Origin: Streptomyces diastaticus subsp. diastaticus
Lineage (GTDB): Bacteria > Actinomycetota > Actinomycetes > Streptomycetales > Streptomycetaceae
Assembly: GCF_011170125.1 (NCBI RefSeq)
Contig: NZ_BLLN01000004.1
Coordinates: 1-43,897, forward strand
Length of the DNA: 43,897 bases
Reading direction: 5' to 3'
Positions 15,557 through 24,307 of this stretch are shown here, piece after piece. The position numbers and the translations under genes were made by a program. How positions within the stretch are numbered: position 1 is the stretch's first letter; every line of letters starts with the position of its first letter. Under the pieces are notes generated by a model, which worked only from the letters and a program-made list of their open reading frames with translations, ran no database searches and was not told the DNA's origin.

Positions 15557-16474
15557 ATGGTCTTGAAGAAGCGTAGGAAGGCGCGGCCGCGGCCGGCCGA
15601 GGGGTCGGTGACGCTGGCCGCGATGCGGCGGCGGGTGACCCTGGTGCGCGCCGGGGTGTGGTGCGCGGTGGCCGCGGGGCCGATCGGTCTGGTGGTGGCG
15701 GCGGTTCCCGCGCCCGCCCCCGCCCCGGTCTCGGTGAGCCGGCCGGCTCCGCGGGCCGCAACGGACCCGGACGGGCTGGCGGAGATGTTCCTCTCGGCGT
15801 GGCTGCGCTCGGACATGGCCGGCAACGGTGACGCGGAGCGAGCCGTTCAGGTCATGGGGCCCTCCGTGGGTCTGCCCAAGGCTGCTCGGGGAGAGGGCGC
15901 GCCGAAGCCCTTCGTGGCGGAGCGGACCGCTGCGGTGCGCAGCACGACGGTGGCCGCGGGCCGGTGGCGGGTCATGGTGGCCGCGCAGAGCGCGGAGGGG
16001 GAGACCCGGTTCTACGCCGTGCCCGTGGAGGCCGACGCCACGCTCTCGCAGGTGCGGGTGAGCGACGCCCCCGCACAGGTCGCGGCCCCGGCGCTGCGGA
16101 AGGCCGGCTCGGAGCGCTACTCGACGCAGGTGCGCTCCGGGAGCGCCTTGACCAAGTCGGTGGAGCAGTTCCTGGCCGCGTACCTGTGCGGGGTGGGCGA
16201 GGTGGGCCCGTACCTTGCCCCGGGGACTCGGCTTGGGCCCGTTGATCCGGCACCGTTCACCACGGTCGAGGTCGAGGCCGTACGGGCGCAGAGGCAAGGG
16301 GCGTGGGACGAGCCGGCTGATGGGGTCAAGGCACGGGTCCAGGCGCGAGTGACGGCCGCGTCGGCGGCGGGTGAGGTGCCGCTCACCTACGAGCTTGAGC
16401 TGTCCGCGCGGGCGGGCCGGTGGGAGGTGTCCGGTCTGGAGGCCGGTGCGGGCGCGGAGCGGGGTGCCCGGTGA
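15557..16474 (+). CDS. TcpC/VirB8-like conjugation protein
   Basis: ATG at 15557 is seven bases after AGGAG; 305 aa. A basic N-terminus (KKRRKARPRP) precedes one membrane segment (about 30-50), so the rest is outside the cell. The long extracytoplasmic part fits the TcpC family (VirB8-like, two NTF2-like folds), with an AEMFLSAWLRSD helix, a linker and a second FLAAYLCGVGEVGPYL-type unit. VirB8-like proteins nucleate assembly of type IV secretion channels. It heads a long operon; its stop overlaps the next start by four bases (GTGA). Confidence 0.8.
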   Translation: MVLKKRRKARPRPAEGSVTLAAMRRRVTLVRAGVWCAVAAGPIGLVVAAVPAPAPAPVSVSRPAPRAATDPDGLAEMFLSAWLRSDMAGNGDAERAVQVMGPSVGLPKAARGEGAPKPFVAERTAAVRSTTVAAGRWRVMVAAQSAEGETRFYAVPVEADATLSQVRVSDAPAQVAAPALRKAGSERYSTQVRSGSALTKSVEQFLAAYLCGVGEVGPYLAPGTRLGPVDPAPFTTVEVEAVRAQRQGAWDEPADGVKARVQARVTAASAAGEVPLTYELELSARAGRWEVSGLEAGAGAERGAR

Positions 16475-16767
16475 ACGGCGTGATGCTGGCTGGTGCGCTG
16501 GAGGATCTGGGTGACGGCTTCATCGCGATGCTCAGCGGCTGGGGTGACGACGGGCTCCAGGCCGTGCTGGTGGCCATCGTCGCGATCACGGCGCTTCGGA
16601 CCCTGTCGATGAAGTCAGCCATCGGGGCCATCCTCTTGTTCGTCGTGGCTCTGGGTATCTACCGGTCGCAGGACAGCCTGTCGGACGCGTTCGAGGACGA
16701 GGTGAACAACCCGGCGAAGGCCGCGGCCTCGGCGCCGGCACTCCCTGGTCCTGGTGGTGGGGCATGA
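16471..16767 (+). CDS. Small two-TM conjugation protein (TcpD/VirB2-3-like position)
   Basis: GTG start at 16471 in a 4-bp GTGA overlap; 98 aa. Two hydrophobic segments (about 26-42 and 48-64) are separated by a short charged turn, with an acidic Ala/Pro tail. It lacks clear signature motifs. Its place between the TcpC-like and TcpE-like genes matches the small membrane subunits of Gram-positive type IV systems. The assignment is from context. Confidence 0.68.
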   Translation: MNGVMLAGALEDLGDGFIAMLSGWGDDGLQAVLVAIVAITALRTLSMKSAIGAILLFVVALGIYRSQDSLSDAFEDEVNNPAKAAASAPALPGPGGGA

Positions 16768-17279
16768 GCGCGGTCAGGACCAGCAGCACTTATACGTTCG
16801 CTCGGCGGTTCCCCAGCGTGATCGGCCGGCTGGGTGACTGGCACGTGCCGTTCGGGCCGTTCACCCCGGCGCAGCTGATCGTGCTGGCGCTCGGCACGCT
16901 GGCGCTGGTCTACACGGCGTCGTGGTGGTGGGCCGTGCTGGGTCCGGTGCCGCCTCTGGCCCTGGGCTTCGCGGTCTGGGCTCTTCGCGGGGCGAAGATC
17001 GCCGGCCGGGACCCGGTGATGGCGGGCCTGGGGCTCGTCGTCGGCGCGCTGCGGCCGGTGGGTGGCCGTGTGGGTGGCCGCGCGGCACGCGATCGACGCT
17101 CCTCGCCGGTGCTGGGTGGATTCGTCGTGCAGGACCTGGTGGGCGGGGGCGAGCCGGAGAGCAGCGGCTCGGGGGCTCGGCGGGACGTTCAGCGGGTGCC
17201 GGGTGAGGGCGTTCAGGCAGCTCTGGTTCCGGTGACGGAGCTGGAGCGGCTGGTGGCGGGACTGGGAGGACGGCGATGA
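16764..17279 (+). CDS. TcpE-family conjugation protein
   Basis: ATG at 16764 in an ATGA overlap; 171 aa. A motif of the type YTFARRFPSVIGRLGDWHVPFGPFT near residues 8-35 is followed by two membrane segments (about 36-72). This is the TcpE layout seen in clostridial and actinobacterial conjugation operons. The C-terminal 70 residues are polar and variable. The next gene overlaps by four bases. Confidence 0.75.
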   Translation: MSAVRTSSTYTFARRFPSVIGRLGDWHVPFGPFTPAQLIVLALGTLALVYTASWWWAVLGPVPPLALGFAVWALRGAKIAGRDPVMAGLGLVVGALRPVGGRVGGRAARDRRSSPVLGGFVVQDLVGGGEPESSGSGARRDVQRVPGEGVQAALVPVTELERLVAGLGGRR

Positions 17280-19918
17280 GGGTTCCTTTCCGGCACGTAG
17301 CCGGTCATCTGGTGTGGGCGGCGAGCGGCACGGTCTGGGCTGTGTGGCGGCTCGATCCCAGTGCGGGTGAGGGGCGGGCGCAGGGGGCGTACGTCCCGGC
17401 GGAGGTGCGGCAGGAGCTGCTGGGGCAGGTGACGGCGCTGATTCGGTCTCTGCCCGGTGAACCGCGCGTTTTCGGTGTGTGCGCGCAGGTCGACCCGGCC
17501 GAGGTGGCCTGGAAGATGATGGACGGCGTCGACGAGGACGACCCGCGCTCTCTGCCCTGGCTCGACCACGTCGAGTCGGCGGTCGAGCTGCTGGACGGGC
17601 AGGAGATGCATCAGCGTGTCCTGTGGCTGGCCGTGCCTCTCGATCAGCCGGGGCGCCACAGCTGGCACGGGGTGCTCGACTCGGTGTGGGCGGACGTGGC
17701 GGCGCCGCTGGGGCTGCGGGCGCGGCCGGTCTCCGAGGAGCAACTCGATTTCTACCGCGAGAAGGCGGAGCAGGTCGAGGCGCAGATGGGTGGGGCGCTG
17801 GGTCTTCGTCCGGCGCGGCCGGCGGAGATCGTGTGGTTGGTGAAGCACGCGTTGCACCGGGGGTTGGAGGAGCCGTTGCTGGCCCGGGCTGAGGAGTCGG
17901 GTCTGTACGGGTCCGAGGTGGGGGCGGGCGGCGCGTTGCGGTCGCCGTCGTACATGGAGCTGGGGCAGGTGCGTCTTGCCGAGGGCGGCGTGGCGGCGGT
18001 CCCGGCCGAGGACGAGCAGGAGACTGCCCGGTCGAAGCGGGGAGCAGGTGGGACACCGGGGTGGCTTCGCCGGGGCGAGGGGTCGCCGGTGGCGAGGCGG
18101 TGGTTGGAGGTCGAGGTCGAGGCCGGGACCGGCTACCAGGCGCAGTTGGTCCTGTCCCAGATGCCGAGGCAGGTGGCGGCCGACTCGGCGGACATCTTCA
18201 CGCAGCTGGAGGAGCTGCCGTTCCCGGTCGACTACACGATCGACACGAAGGTGGTGACGTCGGAGAAGGCCCGGCGCCAGGTCGAGCGCAAGCGCAACGA
18301 TCTGGTGGACCAGTCCACGCAGTACACCCGGCGGCCGACCGGCGCGCCCCCGGCGATCCTGAGCGCCGCCAAGGACCTCGGGGAGGTCGATGCGCGGCTC
18401 GGTGCGGGTTCCGAGGTCGAGGTGCAGTCCGTGGTGGTCCTCACCGTGTGGGGGCCGACGCCGGAGATCTGCGAGGCACGTGCCCGAGCACTGTCGGCGT
18501 CGTTCGCGGGTGCGGACTACCGGTTGGTCCGGCCGGTGGGGTTGCAGGAGGAGCTGTTCCGGGTGGGGCTGCCGGGAACGGTGAGCAACTGGCGGACCGT
18601 GGAGTTCCGGCAGCACCATCTGAGCGAGGACTGGGCGATGCTCGGGGCGTTCGGCCGCACGGAGGTTGGCGACCCGACGGGGATGCTCCTGGGGCTGGAC
18701 CTGGACTGCGGGACGAGCCGGCCGGTGCTGGTGAATCTGTCGGACGCTCCGAAGGCGGACGCGTCCGCGTCGCTGGGAGTCGTCGGGGACCTGGGCTCGG
18801 GCAAGTCGGTGATGCAGAAGCTGCTGACCGCGTCGGTGGTGGATCGCGGAGAACGCGCCATCGTGATCGACCGGACGCCGATGCGGGAGTGGGCGGCGTT
18901 CGGCCAGGCGGTGGCTCCCGGTCGGTGTCAGGTTATCGATGCGGCCGAGGCCCGGCTGTCAATCGACCCGCTGCGGATCTTCGGTAGGTCGACTGCCGCG
19001 CGGTACGCCACGTCGTATCTGACGCTGCAGCTCGGCGTGGGGCCGATGTCGCCGACGGGCTCGGCGGTGAACCGGGCGGTCAAGGCGGTCGCGGGCGGCC
19101 CGGACCCGTCGATGTCGAAGGTGCTGGGTGAGCTGAAGCGGGCGGAGGCGTCCGCGGAAAGCCCGGCGCGGCGGAACGCGGCGGCCGAGGCCGCCGACCT
19201 GCTGGGGATCGTCTCCGAACACCCGCTGGCGGCGATGGTCTTCGACCCGACGCTGCCGGCGCTGTCGCTCCGTGGCGACATGGACGCGGACCTGATGGTC
19301 ATCACCACCGCGGGGCTGACCCTGCCGCCGAAGTCGGCGTACGGGAACGCTGAAGCGCTGGCGCAGCAGCCCCTGGAAGCGCTGATCGGCCGGGCGCTTC
19401 TGTACGTGATCGCCGCCCTGGCGCGCGAGACCGCGTTCGCGGACACGACGCGGTTCTGCTCGATCGTCACCGACGAGGTGTACTGGCTGACGAGCTCGGC
19501 CGAAGGGCTCTCGCTGGTGCACGAGGTGCTGCACGACGGGCGCAAGCACCTGGCCGGGTTGATCGCCGGCGCTCACGATGCCGAGGAGCTCGGGCCCGAC
19601 CGTGGGCTGATGGCGTACCGGGTGCTGACCCGCACCGCCGACGGAGAGCGGGCCCAGCGCGGGCTGAAGTTCCTGGGGCTGGAGCCGACGAAGGAACGCG
19701 TCCGCCTGGTGACGACGGACCTGGCGCCGGTGGGCCGCAAGGACCGGGCCGGCGAGGTCCTGCTGTGTGCCCCGCGACAGAACGTGGGCCGGGTAAAGAT
19801 CCTGCCTCCCGCGATCGAGCGCGTCCGGGAGCGGCTGTTCACGACGCCAGGTGCGAGGCCGATGGGCGGGTCGTCGAACCGCCTGGTGAAGACGGTGCGT
19901 GAGGGGGCTCGGTCGTGA
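17276..19918 (+). CDS. VirB4/TcpF-like conjugation ATPase
   Basis: ATG at 17276 in an ATGA overlap; 880 aa. The N-terminal half is a long alpha/beta region without cysteine motifs. The C-terminal half is a RecA/HerA-type ATPase with Walker A GDLGSGKS (about 502-511) and a Walker B-like SIVTDEVYWL (about 727-737). A GRK/HDA region (DGRKHLAGLI) follows, as in VirB4 proteins. It is the energising ATPase of the channel, membrane-associated on the cytoplasmic side. It is preceded by TcpE-like and followed by the VirB6-like gene with a 4-bp overlap. Confidence 0.85.
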   Translation: MRVPFRHVAGHLVWAASGTVWAVWRLDPSAGEGRAQGAYVPAEVRQELLGQVTALIRSLPGEPRVFGVCAQVDPAEVAWKMMDGVDEDDPRSLPWLDHVESAVELLDGQEMHQRVLWLAVPLDQPGRHSWHGVLDSVWADVAAPLGLRARPVSEEQLDFYREKAEQVEAQMGGALGLRPARPAEIVWLVKHALHRGLEEPLLARAEESGLYGSEVGAGGALRSPSYMELGQVRLAEGGVAAVPAEDEQETARSKRGAGGTPGWLRRGEGSPVARRWLEVEVEAGTGYQAQLVLSQMPRQVAADSADIFTQLEELPFPVDYTIDTKVVTSEKARRQVERKRNDLVDQSTQYTRRPTGAPPAILSAAKDLGEVDARLGAGSEVEVQSVVVLTVWGPTPEICEARARALSASFAGADYRLVRPVGLQEELFRVGLPGTVSNWRTVEFRQHHLSEDWAMLGAFGRTEVGDPTGMLLGLDLDCGTSRPVLVNLSDAPKADASASLGVVGDLGSGKSVMQKLLTASVVDRGERAIVIDRTPMREWAAFGQAVAPGRCQVIDAAEARLSIDPLRIFGRSTAARYATSYLTLQLGVGPMSPTGSAVNRAVKAVAGGPDPSMSKVLGELKRAEASAESPARRNAAAEAADLLGIVSEHPLAAMVFDPTLPALSLRGDMDADLMVITTAGLTLPPKSAYGNAEALAQQPLEALIGRALLYVIAALARETAFADTTRFCSIVTDEVYWLTSSAEGLSLVHEVLHDGRKHLAGLIAGAHDAEELGPDRGLMAYRVLTRTADGERAQRGLKFLGLEPTKERVRLVTTDLAPVGRKDRAGEVLLCAPRQNVGRVKILPPAIERVRERLFTTPGARPMGGSSNRLVKTVREGARS

Positions 19919-22536
19919 GCGGCTGGAGGTTGCGGTGGGTTCTGCGCGGGCGTCGGCGCGCGGTGGTGCACGTGCTGCTGTTGACCGTGGTGTTCCTGAC
20001 GGTGAACACGCAGGTGGCGTGGGCAGCTACCGGCGGCGGTAGCCAGGAGGGCGGGCTCCTCGCACCCTTGCTGCAGATCAAGACGTCCGAGGGCATCCCG
20101 CTCTCCGGCTACCAGATGGGAGCGGGCGGCTCCTCTCTGTCGATGGGCCAGTCCTTCCGGGTGATGGTCATCGGCGGGCTGTTCACGCTGGTGGTGCTGC
20201 TGGTCGGGCTGGCGTGCTGGATGGTCGAGTTCGCGTTCCGGTTCCCGCTTCTGTCGCTGCTGATGGAGCCGGCGCAGAAGGCGGCTGACGCGTACAACGA
20301 CGCGGTGGTCGACCGGCTCGGTCTCAAAGGGCTGATGCTCTCGTGGGGGTTCGCCTTCGGGCTGATCCTGTTCGTGCGGGGCCGGGCGGCGCGTGGTCTG
20401 GGGGAGATCGCGTTGACGCTGCTGCTGGGGGCGTTCGCGGCTTCGGCCTTCATCCGACCCGATGTGCTGCTCGGCGTCGACGGGCCCTTGGTGAGCTCGC
20501 AGCGGGCCGGCGCGGAGGTGTCGCAGGCGGTCGCCGACTCCTACGACTGGGGCGGCAAGGTCTCCCGTGATCTGCCCGGTCCGTGCGCGACCAACGCGAG
20601 CGGTGCCGAGGTGGCGTGCGGCGCGGGCGAGGAGTGGGCGCCGGTGAAGCCCGGGAGCCAGGCGGCGGCCGTGGCCCGCCCGATTCAGGACGCCGTCACG
20701 AACGCGATCGTCGTGAAGCCGTTCATGCTGCTCCAGTACGGGCAGCTGCTGGACCCCGGCAAGAAGGACGAGAAGGCGGCGTACGAGGCCCACGTGAAGT
20801 GGGTGACCGGCAAGTACGCGCCGATGACGAAGGCAGAGGCCGAGGAGGAGTGCAAGGACGTCGCGACGAAGCCGATGCGGGATCTCTGTGTGGACGAGAC
20901 GCTCGGGAGGACTCCCCCGCTGACCCCGGTCGACGTGGTCAAGGAGAAGTTGCAGGAGGGGACGGCGGTCCTCTCCCCCGAGGACCAGGCCCTGACGGGG
21001 CTCACCGATGATCTGAAGAAGAACGGCGGCGCGGTGGGCAAGGAAGCCGCCGCCTACGCGAGCGACCCGTCGTGGGAGCGGGTGTCCGGTGCCCTGGTCC
21101 TGCTGCTTGCTGCGATTCTCGTCGCCGGGATGCTGATGGCGACCACGATGGTGCTGCTCGGCGCCCAGGCCGGCGGAGCGGGCGCGTCCGCGGTCGGCGG
21201 CGTCGTCTTCGTGTGGAGCATGCTGCCCGGGCCCAACCGCCAGATCGTGTGGAAGTGGTTGGGGCTGTGGTTGGTGGCGACGCTGGCCACGTTCGCGGCC
21301 TGTCTGTTCGTGCCGTTCTACGGCATGTCGGTCGACGCGGTCCTGACCGACGGCCCGGACCTGATGATCGAGCGTCTCCTCCTCCTGGTCGCCCTGGCGC
21401 TGCTCGGCGTGTTCTTCCACCGGGCCCTGTTCCGGGCCCTGTCCGGCTTCGGGCAGCGCCTGGCGCAGCGGATGCGGTACCTGAAGGTCGGCGGTACGCA
21501 CCTGCCGGGCGACACCTCGGAGATCGGCGCCGCCCTCGGGGCGCATGCGGCCGGCGGATACGGCGTCGGAGGGGGTCTGGCGATGCCCGGGGCCTACGGC
21601 CTGGGGACCCGGCACGGGTTGCTCTCGCGCGCCGGCGCGATGCTCGACGGCAGCGGCATGCCGATGGACCCCGGTGCCGTCGTCGGCCAGGGGCTGGCCG
21701 AGGCGCGTCGCGGTCTGGCGCCGCTGGGCCTGGCCGTCGGGGCGGGTGCGCTCGGGGCGAAGCTGGGGCTGCGCGGGGCCCACGGTCTCCTGGTCGGACG
21801 ACGTCCGGACCAGGAGTCGCTGGACCGGATGCGGCGGCCGGTGGCTACGGGCGACACTCGTACGCCCCGCCCGTCGTGGCAGCGGTACGGCGGCGGGCCT
21901 GGGCAGCACGAGGGGGGCGAGGAGCGCGAGCTCGTCGACCCGCAGACGGGTGAGGTGGTCCGGGTCGGTGGGGACAACCACGGCGAGGACGAGCGCACCG
22001 GTCTGGGGACCCGGGTGCACAACCGGGCTGTTCGGCTTCGGGGGTACCGCGTCCTGAGCCGGGCGGGCCGGCTGGCCTACCACTCCACGTACGGGCTTCC
22101 GGCAGCGGTGGGCAAGAGGTCGTCGAGGGCAACGCAGGACGCCCGGGAGCAGTGGACCAGTACGCGGACCCGGCTTCAGGAGGACGGCCAGGCGTGGCGG
22201 CCGGTCGGCAGGACGGTGGCCCGGGCCGGGCGAGGCGCGGTGACGCTGTCTCAGCGGGCTGCGGTGGCCGGTTACCTGGCCGAGCAGCAGGCAGCCGAGA
22301 GCGTCGGGCGGATTCAGGAGGCAGGCCACCGCGGGGCGGCCCGCGTGCGGGCCGGGGCACGGTCGGCGTCGCTGACCACGGCGCTGGTGCTGGGCCGCAC
22401 GGCGAATCCGCCGAGTTCCGCCTCCCGGCCCGTGCCGGGGGCTGTTCGTCAGGTCTCGTCCCCGTCCGATGACCACCAGCGGGTTCTCGATGCGCTGGCC
22501 CGGGCCCGTGAAAGCGGATCGGAGGACGGTTCGTGA
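19915..22536 (+). CDS. VirB6/TcpH-like multi-spanning channel protein
   Basis: GTG start in a 4-bp overlap; 873 aa. A secretion-type N-terminus (positively charged, then VHVLLLTVVFLTV, cleavage expected near AWAATGG) is followed by membrane segments at about 80-110, 140-158, 160-180, 388-418, 440-475 and 485-510. Between them is a 200-residue extracytoplasmic loop with paired cysteines (about 221-325). The C-terminal 340 residues are hydrophilic with repeated A/G/R-rich stretches. This matches VirB6/TrbL-type and TcpH proteins, which form the inner channel. Position after the VirB4-like gene supports it. Confidence 0.75.
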   Translation: MSGWRLRWVLRGRRRAVVHVLLLTVVFLTVNTQVAWAATGGGSQEGGLLAPLLQIKTSEGIPLSGYQMGAGGSSLSMGQSFRVMVIGGLFTLVVLLVGLACWMVEFAFRFPLLSLLMEPAQKAADAYNDAVVDRLGLKGLMLSWGFAFGLILFVRGRAARGLGEIALTLLLGAFAASAFIRPDVLLGVDGPLVSSQRAGAEVSQAVADSYDWGGKVSRDLPGPCATNASGAEVACGAGEEWAPVKPGSQAAAVARPIQDAVTNAIVVKPFMLLQYGQLLDPGKKDEKAAYEAHVKWVTGKYAPMTKAEAEEECKDVATKPMRDLCVDETLGRTPPLTPVDVVKEKLQEGTAVLSPEDQALTGLTDDLKKNGGAVGKEAAAYASDPSWERVSGALVLLLAAILVAGMLMATTMVLLGAQAGGAGASAVGGVVFVWSMLPGPNRQIVWKWLGLWLVATLATFAACLFVPFYGMSVDAVLTDGPDLMIERLLLLVALALLGVFFHRALFRALSGFGQRLAQRMRYLKVGGTHLPGDTSEIGAALGAHAAGGYGVGGGLAMPGAYGLGTRHGLLSRAGAMLDGSGMPMDPGAVVGQGLAEARRGLAPLGLAVGAGALGAKLGLRGAHGLLVGRRPDQESLDRMRRPVATGDTRTPRPSWQRYGGGPGQHEGGEERELVDPQTGEVVRVGGDNHGEDERTGLGTRVHNRAVRLRGYRVLSRAGRLAYHSTYGLPAAVGKRSSRATQDAREQWTSTRTRLQEDGQAWRPVGRTVARAGRGAVTLSQRAAVAGYLAEQQAAESVGRIQEAGHRGAARVRAGARSASLTTALVLGRTANPPSSASRPVPGAVRQVSSPSDDHQRVLDALARARESGSEDGS

Positions 22537-23660
22537 AGCGGTTGCGCCGGTTGGGCTGTCTCGGTGTGCTCCTGGTCCTGGTCGGGGGGTGCGCGGCGCA
22601 GGTTTCCGCCTTACACCAGCAGCTCGTCGGCTTGTCGACTCTCGCGGAGGAGGATCAGGAGACCTTCGATGCCGGGGAGGGCAACGGGGACGGAATCCCG
22701 CCGAGGATGCTCCAGGCCTACCGGTCGGCGGCCGGCCAGGCAGGGAAGTTCGCGCCGGGGTGCCGGGGGATGCGGTGGCCGATCCTGGCGGGGATCGCAC
22801 GGATCGAGTCGAACCACGCGGCCGGCCGGTCGGTGTCGGAGAGCGGGGACATCCGTCCGAAGATCTACGGGCCCCTGCTGGACGGCGCCGGGGTCGGCGG
22901 GAACACCACCGCGCACCCGGACACCGACGGTGGCCGCTGGGACGGCACCGCCCGCGGGGAGCGGGCGGTAGGCCCCTTCCAGTTCATCCCCGCCACCTGG
23001 GCGTCCACCGCCCCGGCGGGGCACCGTGACCCGCACAACGCCGACGACGCCGCCTTGGCCGCGGTGATCTACCTCTGCGGCCGGGGCCGCGACCTGCGCT
23101 CGGAGAGTCAGCTGGAGGCGGCGCTCTTCCAGTACAACCGCTCGAAGGTCTACGTCGCCGACGTCCGCCGCTGGATCGACCAGTACTCCGCCGGAGGCGG
23201 GACCGGGTCGACGAACCTGGAGGGTGTGAAGGGCAAGGCCCGGACGGTTCTGGAGGCGGCGCTGTCCCAGCGGGGCGTCCCGTACTCGTGGGGCGGGGGC
23301 GACGCGAAGGGCAAGAGCACCGGCAGCTGCTGTTCCCCCAGCGGCAAGTCGGGGGCCTCCATCGTGGGATTCGACTGCTCGGGGCTGACGACGTACGCCT
23401 TCGCGCGGGCCGGGATCAGCCTGCCTCGCACGGCCAGCGCCCAGTCCCAACGGGGCAATCGGCTGTGGACGTTGAAGCAGATGGCCCCTGGCGACCTGGT
23501 CTTCTTCTCCTACATCCCCGGCCAGGACAGCGCCATCTATCACGTAGGGATCTACCTCGGAGACGGGAAAATGATCAACGCTGCGCGTCCGGGCACGAGG
23601 GTCCGGATCGACCCGGTGGCGTCGATGTCGGGGTTCGCGGGGGGTGCGCGGCTGTGGTGA
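22533..23660 (+). CDS. Lipoprotein with transglycosylase and NlpC/P60 domains (TcpG/VirB1-like)
   Basis: GTG start in a 4-bp overlap; 375 aa. A signal with lipobox LVGGC gives lipidation at Cys20. Residues about 85-220 form a lytic transglycosylase with the catalytic Glu in RIESNHAAG and a GPFQFIPATW motif. Residues 225-375 form an NlpC/P60 endopeptidase with nucleophile Cys in FDCSGL and catalytic His in YHVGIYLGDG. The CC pair in GSCCSP between them is unusual. It opens the cell wall locally for the conjugation machine (VirB1/TcpG role). The next gene overlaps by four bases. Confidence 0.85.
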   Translation: MKRLRRLGCLGVLLVLVGGCAAQVSALHQQLVGLSTLAEEDQETFDAGEGNGDGIPPRMLQAYRSAAGQAGKFAPGCRGMRWPILAGIARIESNHAAGRSVSESGDIRPKIYGPLLDGAGVGGNTTAHPDTDGGRWDGTARGERAVGPFQFIPATWASTAPAGHRDPHNADDAALAAVIYLCGRGRDLRSESQLEAALFQYNRSKVYVADVRRWIDQYSAGGGTGSTNLEGVKGKARTVLEAALSQRGVPYSWGGGDAKGKSTGSCCSPSGKSGASIVGFDCSGLTTYAFARAGISLPRTASAQSQRGNRLWTLKQMAPGDLVFFSYIPGQDSAIYHVGIYLGDGKMINAARPGTRVRIDPVASMSGFAGGARLW

Positions 23661-24307
23661 GCACCGAATCTGGCGGGCTACCGCGTGTGCGGGCCGGCGG
23701 GGAGCGGCCCCGGACACCGGGAGAGGACGGGCCGCGCCGTACGGGGCTTCTCGCGCCGGCGGCCGCCGTCGCCCTGGCGCTCCTGGGGATGTGGCTCCTG
23801 CTGCCCGATCAGGACGGCGGAAGCAACGCGGCTGCTCCCAGCGCGGTGCGCGCCGCAGAGGAACGGGTCGAGGACCCGGCGTCGGTGCCGAGCCTGCCGG
23901 CTGCGGAGGCGAGCAGCTCTGGCTCGCAGCCGCCCTCGGCCGGTGCGAGCGCAACGCCGCCGTCGGAGCACGACGGGGCGGCTCTCGCTCCTCCCGGGGA
24001 GGGCCCGGCCGGGGACCGGGCGCTGCGCCGGGAGCTGGCGCGGCTCTCGCCTCCCGATCTGGCGCCGGCGGTGGAGGAGGAGCTTGCCGGACGGGCCCGG
24101 CGGGAGCTGATGGACGACACCGCTGCTGTCTACCGGCAGGTCCGGGTCCAGGCGGCCCTTGCCCGCCGGGACGGGGCCGATGAGCGGGCGGTGGTGCACC
24201 TGGTGTGGGCCGGCAGCGGACCGGACGGCGAGTTCCGCGAGGGCCGCACGACGACGGTCCGCTACGAGGAGAAGGGCAAGGGGTCATGGGTACGAGCGGG
24301 ACGGTGA
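23657..24307 (+). CDS. Single-pass membrane protein of the secretion operon
   Basis: GTG at 23657 in a 4-bp overlap (GTG at 23654 also possible); 216 aa. A charged N-terminus of about 30 residues leads to a membrane segment (about 33-52, LLAPAAAVALALLGMWLLL). After it come a Ser/Pro/Ala-rich stalk and a helical C-terminal domain ending in a short beta strand. No family is recognised. The layout (cytoplasmic stub, TM, wall-spanning stalk) fits an accessory channel component. The coupling-protein gene starts inside its 3' end. Confidence 0.65.
   Translation: MSTESGGLPRVRAGGERPRTPGEDGPRRTGLLAPAAAVALALLGMWLLLPDQDGGSNAAAPSAVRAAEERVEDPASVPSLPAAEASSSGSQPPSAGASATPPSEHDGAALAPPGEGPAGDRALRRELARLSPPDLAPAVEEELAGRARRELMDDTAAVYRQVRVQAALARRDGADERAVVHLVWAGSGPDGEFREGRTTTVRYEEKGKGSWVRAGR

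Noticed and set aside
19573..22800. Very long minus-strand ORF (1075 codons)
   Set aside because: It is antisense to the VirB4-like and VirB6-like genes, which have family motifs and overlapping starts. Its composition (R, P, H, Q, G) is typical of GC-rich shadow frames.
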